A stretch of DNA of 43,923 bases from an uncultured Christensenella sp. Lineage in GTDB: Bacteria; Bacillota; Clostridia; Christensenellales; Borkfalkiaceae. The DNA lies in assembly GCA_910586365.1 (NCBI GenBank), contig CAJUGP010000005.1, positions 1-43,923 of the forward strand, written 5' to 3'. Below, piece after piece: positions 41,499 through 43,923 of this stretch (position 1 is its first letter; each line of letters begins with the position of its first letter). The notes below the pieces were generated by a model. That model worked only from the letters and a program-made list of their open reading frames with translations, did not search any database and was not told where the DNA came from. The translations under genes and the position numbers were made by a program.

Positions 41499-41760
41499 TT
41501 AATATTTTCTCCTTATTTTCGGGGAATATAAATGCCGCATAGGACATCTTTCCTAGCAACTCAACATAATAATCTTGATTGGGACGATGAGAAGAACTTC
41601 GTGTTTTTTTACCCTCTAAGGCGGCCCATTTTGTACCGTTTAAAATTAGTAAATCGGGCAAGCCTTGTGTTACCGTTGCATCCGGATGAATAACAACGCA
41701 AAAGGGAAAAAGGTCTTTGATTTCTTTTATCAGCTTTGTCTTAAATTTACTTTCCAGCAA
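41470..41760 (-). CDS. VRR-NUC domain nuclease
   Basis: A 96-residue protein, initiated at TTG (41760) with AAGGAGG seven bases upstream. The family motifs are clear: GLPDLLIL (G33, P35, D36), ALEGKK with E49 and K51, and Gln62. VRR-NUC enzymes are standalone PD-(D/E)XK nucleases related to Holliday-junction resolvases and common in siphophage early/middle regions. The length is normal for phage-encoded members. Confidence 0.9.
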   Translation of the reverse strand: MLESKFKTKLIKEIKDLFPFCVVIHPDATVTQGLPDLLILNGTKWAALEGKKTRSSSHRPNQDYYVELLGKMSYAAFIFPENKEKILNELQQALRT

Positions 41761-41782
41761 AATTAAACCTCCTTAAAATGAT

Positions 41783-41818
41783 AGAGAGTATGTTTAATTA
41801 AATAGATAATTACTCTCT
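41783..41818 (-). promoter_or_regulatory. Inverted repeat upstream of the nuclease operon
   Basis: AGAGAGTA (41783-41790) and TACTCTCT (41811-41818) form an inverted repeat with a 20-base A/T spacer, between the terminator at 41866-41889 and the ribosome binding site of the TTG start at 41760. It could be an operator. A clear -35/-10 pair was not found. Confidence 0.4.
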
Positions 41819-41865
41819 CCATAATAGTAAATGTTTTTTTCGCGAGAAAATAAAAGAGAAGAAAA

Positions 41866-41889
41866 GCCCATACTCGTTAAAGTACAGGC
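41866..41889 (-). terminator. Rho-independent terminator after the zinc-ribbon gene
   Basis: On the minus-strand RNA GCCUGUACU pairs with AGUAUGGGC (two G-U pairs) around a 6-base loop, followed by UUUUCUUCUCUUUU. It lies 30 bases past the stop at 41920. Confidence 0.75.
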
Positions 41890-41919
41890 CTCTCCGCTCT
41901 ATAGAACATTAAGACTTAT

Positions 41920-42282
41920 TTAGTCATCAAAGATTTTGCAACTCGTTTTGCAATTCGGCCAAGGACCGCCACAAGCTCTACAGCAATCGGGCATTTCCTC
42001 TTCGTCATTGTACGGACGCTCATAAATATCGTCATATTCGTCGGAATCTTCTTCCTCGAATACCGATTCTTGTATGACTTCCTCGTTTTCGACAAAACCA
42101 CACGAAAAGCATTTGAACGTATTTGTTTCAAAATTAAATTTCAGTGTGGACCCGCAATGCGGACAAGGCGGCGGATCGTAGCCAAGCAAAACACTAGTTG
42201 CTTCCAAATTGTCTTCATAACCCAAATCATCATTTGTTGAGTTTTGATTGTTTTTGTTAATATGATTTTTAGAATATCCCAT
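41920..42282 (-). CDS. Zinc-ribbon phage protein
   Basis: The ATG at 42282 (MGYSKNHINKNN) is chosen because AAGGAG lies 12 bases upstream; the open frame reaches 14 codons further. The 120-residue protein has a zinc ribbon (CPHCGSTLKFNFE ... CFSCG), an acidic linker (EEEDSDEYDDIYERPYND), and a second Cys cluster (CCRACGGPWPNC and CKIFDD). Such proteins often bind nucleic acid or RNA polymerase; here the role is unknown. It is followed by a terminator, so it closes its own transcription unit. Confidence 0.65.
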   Translation of the reverse strand: MGYSKNHINKNNQNSTNDDLGYEDNLEATSVLLGYDPPPCPHCGSTLKFNFETNTFKCFSCGFVENEEVIQESVFEEEDSDEYDDIYERPYNDEEEMPDCCRACGGPWPNCKTSCKIFDD

Positions 42283-42433
42283 TCTTTTTTTTATCTCCTT
42301 AAAAAATATTTTAATTATGCGCAATTATTGTAACACAAAAATAAACTATAATCAAGAGATAATTAATGGGCGGCGGGCGTGCCAACTGATAGTGGTTAAG
42401 CTCGCTGTTTTTTAATGTTCATTGTCCAATTTC

Positions 42434-42856
42434 CTATACAGCCATTTCAAAATCTTTTGTTACCAAAGCATACTTTACAAGGGTAACAGTATTATCTTTG
42501 ACAACGTGTCCGTCATCGCTTTCTGAAAATATCCAATCGCAAAGTTGGTGACACACCATATTGGAAACATTGATGTTGTATAAACGATCCGCCATCGCTT
42601 TTTCATAGGCGGATGCGGAAATAACGAAAAAGTCAATAACATTACTGACTATACTTTTCAAATCCTGCTTAGGATCGATAGTGTATGATATAATCCACGG
42701 TTGCAATAACCCAAGACAAGAACCGTGCGGTTTTGCCATAAGCTTTACTTCCTTACCGAAAATATAATTCGAAGTACATCTGCACGGATGCCGTACCCTA
42801 TCTCGAATTTCCGCAAGACAACTCCGAACTGCTAATTCCATATTCGTATTATCCAT
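42434..42856 (-). CDS. Phage protein of unknown function
   Basis: The start at 42856 (MDNTNMELAV) is chosen because AAGGAG lies six bases upstream. The 140-residue protein has four Cys in its first half (including HPCRCTSNY and SCLGLLQPW) and a mixed alpha/beta pattern; no family is recognised. The gene-free 227 bases upstream hold a set of repeated GCCCACTTTT boxes that could regulate it. Confidence 0.55.
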   Translation of the reverse strand: MDNTNMELAVRSCLAEIRDRVRHPCRCTSNYIFGKEVKLMAKPHGSCLGLLQPWIISYTIDPKQDLKSIVSNVIDFFVISASAYEKAMADRLYNINVSNMVCHQLCDWIFSESDDGHVVKDNTVTLVKYALVTKDFEMAV

Positions 42857-42869
42857 TCTTTTCTCCTTC

Positions 42870-43096
42870 GTGGACAAAAGCCCACTTTATTTTTTAAGTT
42901 ATTTTATTTATTTAAATTTTTTATCACAATTAATTAAGAATAAAAATGGGCATTTGACCAAATTTTATGAAATCGGTGTTTTTCAAGCTAAAATAAGCCT
43001 TAAAACCTATAATAAACCCTATTTTTTATTTAAATTCAGAGTTTTGTCTGCCCACTTTTACTCTGTGAAAATGACCAAAAGCCCACTTTTTATGGA
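42870..43096. repeat. Repeated GCCCACTTTT boxes in an intergenic region
   Basis: AAAAGCCCACTTT occurs at 42876-42888, GCCCACTTTT at 43050-43059 and ACCAAAAGCCCACTTTTTAT at 43074-43093. A related box in the opposite sense (AAAAATGGGCATTTGACC) lies at 42942-42959. The boxes sit upstream of the gene starting at 42856. An open plus-strand frame across the region has no ribosome binding site and is not called. Confidence 0.6.
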
Positions 43097-43369
43097 CTAT
43101 CCCGCCCCTTTTAGCTCATTACATACACATGAGAATCGCATAAAAGCAGTGACAACGTCCGTAACAGTTTTAGACAGACTCTTGAAAGTATTTGTTAATC
43201 TGGGGATTTGCTCGACCAAGGTTTTATAGATCAGTTCATATCCACCACGACTATATAAATTTGACTGCACCATTACGGACGATACACGTTTTTGTTTAGC
43301 TTTTGAAAAAATATGTAAGTATCTAAACAGTTTCTTTTTATATAATCTTTCTCGTTTTGATAATCGCAT
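43097..43369 (-). CDS. Small basic phage protein, unknown
   Basis: A 90-residue, strongly basic protein (MRLSKRERLYKKKLFRYLHI) with a helical second half (YELIYKTLVEQIPRLTNTFK). It starts 4 bases after the stop of the membrane-protein gene at 43374, as in an operon. No family is recognised. Confidence 0.5.
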   Translation of the reverse strand: MRLSKRERLYKKKLFRYLHIFSKAKQKRVSSVMVQSNLYSRGGYELIYKTLVEQIPRLTNTFKSLSKTVTDVVTAFMRFSCVCNELKGAG

Positions 43370-43373
43370 TTGT

Positions 43374-43565
43374 CTATCCTCCGAATATCAAACCAAAAGT
43401 CGAAATCAAACTAATGATTGTGGCACTCATGGTTAAAGCCGCCGCAAATCTGAAACGTAAAGCATAACGTTCGTTGTCTGTTTTTATGCCGATAGCGAAA
43501 GCTATTACGTTAATGACAAACAATATAAAGAACATTACCGTTACTATGTAAAACGTTTTTATCAT
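43374..43565 (-). CDS. Small two-pass phage membrane protein, unknown
   Basis: A 63-residue protein with two hydrophobic segments (about 4-27 and 41-61) joined by a charged loop (IKTDNERYALRFRF). AGGAGG precedes the ATG. It could be a superinfection-exclusion or holin-like protein by size, but nothing specific supports either. Confidence 0.55.
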   Translation of the reverse strand: MIKTFYIVTVMFFILFVINVIAFAIGIKTDNERYALRFRFAAALTMSATIISLISTFGLIFGG

Positions 43566-43578
43566 TTAAACCTCCTTT

Positions 43579-43884
43579 TTAACAATGCCAAAAGTTGAAT
43601 TTAAAACTTTTTTCTTTACCGCTTGCATCTTTGTATCTAGCAGTAAACAACCATATGTGGGTTAATTCAGGGTCATCAACAACAGCATATATCATCCTCA
43701 TTGCCTCTTCCCTTCCAAAACGTTCCGTTAGATAACTTGTTAATGCTGGATAAGAATTTATTTCGACTGCATCTTCATCCCCGTTAATATAAAGGAATGC
43801 CCTTAAATCAGACGAACAAGCATATAATGCTATTTTTTTAGCCATATCCAATCTGTTAAATAATTCTGATACCATTGTTTTCAT
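43579..43884 (-). CDS. Small phage protein, unknown
   Basis: A 101-residue soluble protein (MVSELFNRLDMAKKIALYAC, ending SFKFNFWHC). It has a mixed alpha/beta pattern, with LTSYLTERFGREEAMRMIYA as a helix and THIWLFTARYKDASGKE as a hairpin. No family is recognised. Two genes on the same strand follow it at close spacing. Confidence 0.5.
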   Translation of the reverse strand: MKTMVSELFNRLDMAKKIALYACSSDLRAFLYINGDEDAVEINSYPALTSYLTERFGREEAMRMIYAVVDDPELTHIWLFTARYKDASGKEKSFKFNFWHC

Positions 43885-43923
43885 AAATTATCTCCATTCT
43901 TTTTTTTTAATAAAGGGTTTAAT

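Larger units (their letters stand above)
12787..43923. mobile_element. Incomplete HK97-like siphophage prophage carrying a DGR
   Basis: From about 12,790 to the window end the DNA is AT-richer than the left part and encodes a near-complete packaging, head, neck, tail and baseplate module in standard siphophage order on the minus strand. The left edge is inferred from the broken GDPD gene and the drop in GC; the exact attachment core is not identified. The prophage runs off the right edge. No integrase, repressor, replication initiator or endolysin is seen, so those functions presumably lie beyond 43,923. Confidence 0.93.

Noticed and set aside
42870..43229. Plus-strand 119-codon frame near the right end
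   Set aside because: No ribosome binding site; it overlaps a minus-strand gene and the GCCCACTTTT box region, and has AT-rich, low-complexity composition.

Overview
The window joins two kinds of DNA. From 1 to about 12,750 it is chromosome: visibly GC-rich, with dispersed intergenic repeats and housekeeping genes typical of an uncultured Clostridia-type Firmicute. The lineage guess rests on a BofA-family protein (a sporulation-lineage marker), a short archaeal/eukaryal-type prolyl-tRNA synthetase and strong GGAGG-type ribosome binding sites. From about 12,790 to the right edge it is AT-richer and holds an incomplete HK97-like siphophage prophage. Almost all of its genes lie on the minus strand.

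Chromosome, left to right: a repeat block; a possibly leaderless AlkZ-like gene; a lipoprotein with an InlB-type repeat and a pullulanase-like domain; a small membrane protein; a polyphosphate pair (ppx then ppk1, with a lysine-rich tail on Ppx); a mosaic repeat region; a divergent 6-phosphofructokinase; a flavin-reductase-like gene with a DUF5984-like gene; proS; a bofA-like gene; and a glycerophosphodiester phosphodiesterase that lacks its N-terminal catalytic part exactly where the prophage begins.

Prophage in transcription order (right to left): small unknown early genes; a zinc-ribbon protein; two nucleases (VRR-NUC and PD-(D/E)XK); a 976-residue protein with an RNA-polymerase beta-prime-like DFDGD motif; a small protein; a structured intergenic region; small terminase, HNH nuclease, connector, two WGVRRYQN-tagged proteins, large terminase, a third tagged protein, portal, and a fused protease-scaffold-capsid; then the neck, tail tube, tail chaperones, holin-like membrane protein, gp10-like protein, tape measure, distal tail protein and tail lysin/S74 protein. 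An independently promoted lipoprotein and a small opposite-strand gene follow, then a heptad-repeat baseplate fibre and finally a diversity-generating retroelement (DGR).

The DGR is the main system. The C-terminal codons of the last tail protein (variable repeat 15698-15783) are an imperfect copy of a template repeat at 14578-14663. All 11 differences over 86 bp fall at template adenines of the coding strand. An Avd-like protein and a DGR-type reverse transcriptase flank the template, and a hairpin without a T-tract lies just past the target stop codon, as in the Bordetella phage DGR. The phage can therefore diversify its receptor-binding tip. No integrase, repressor, endolysin or right attachment site is visible, so the prophage continues past the window.
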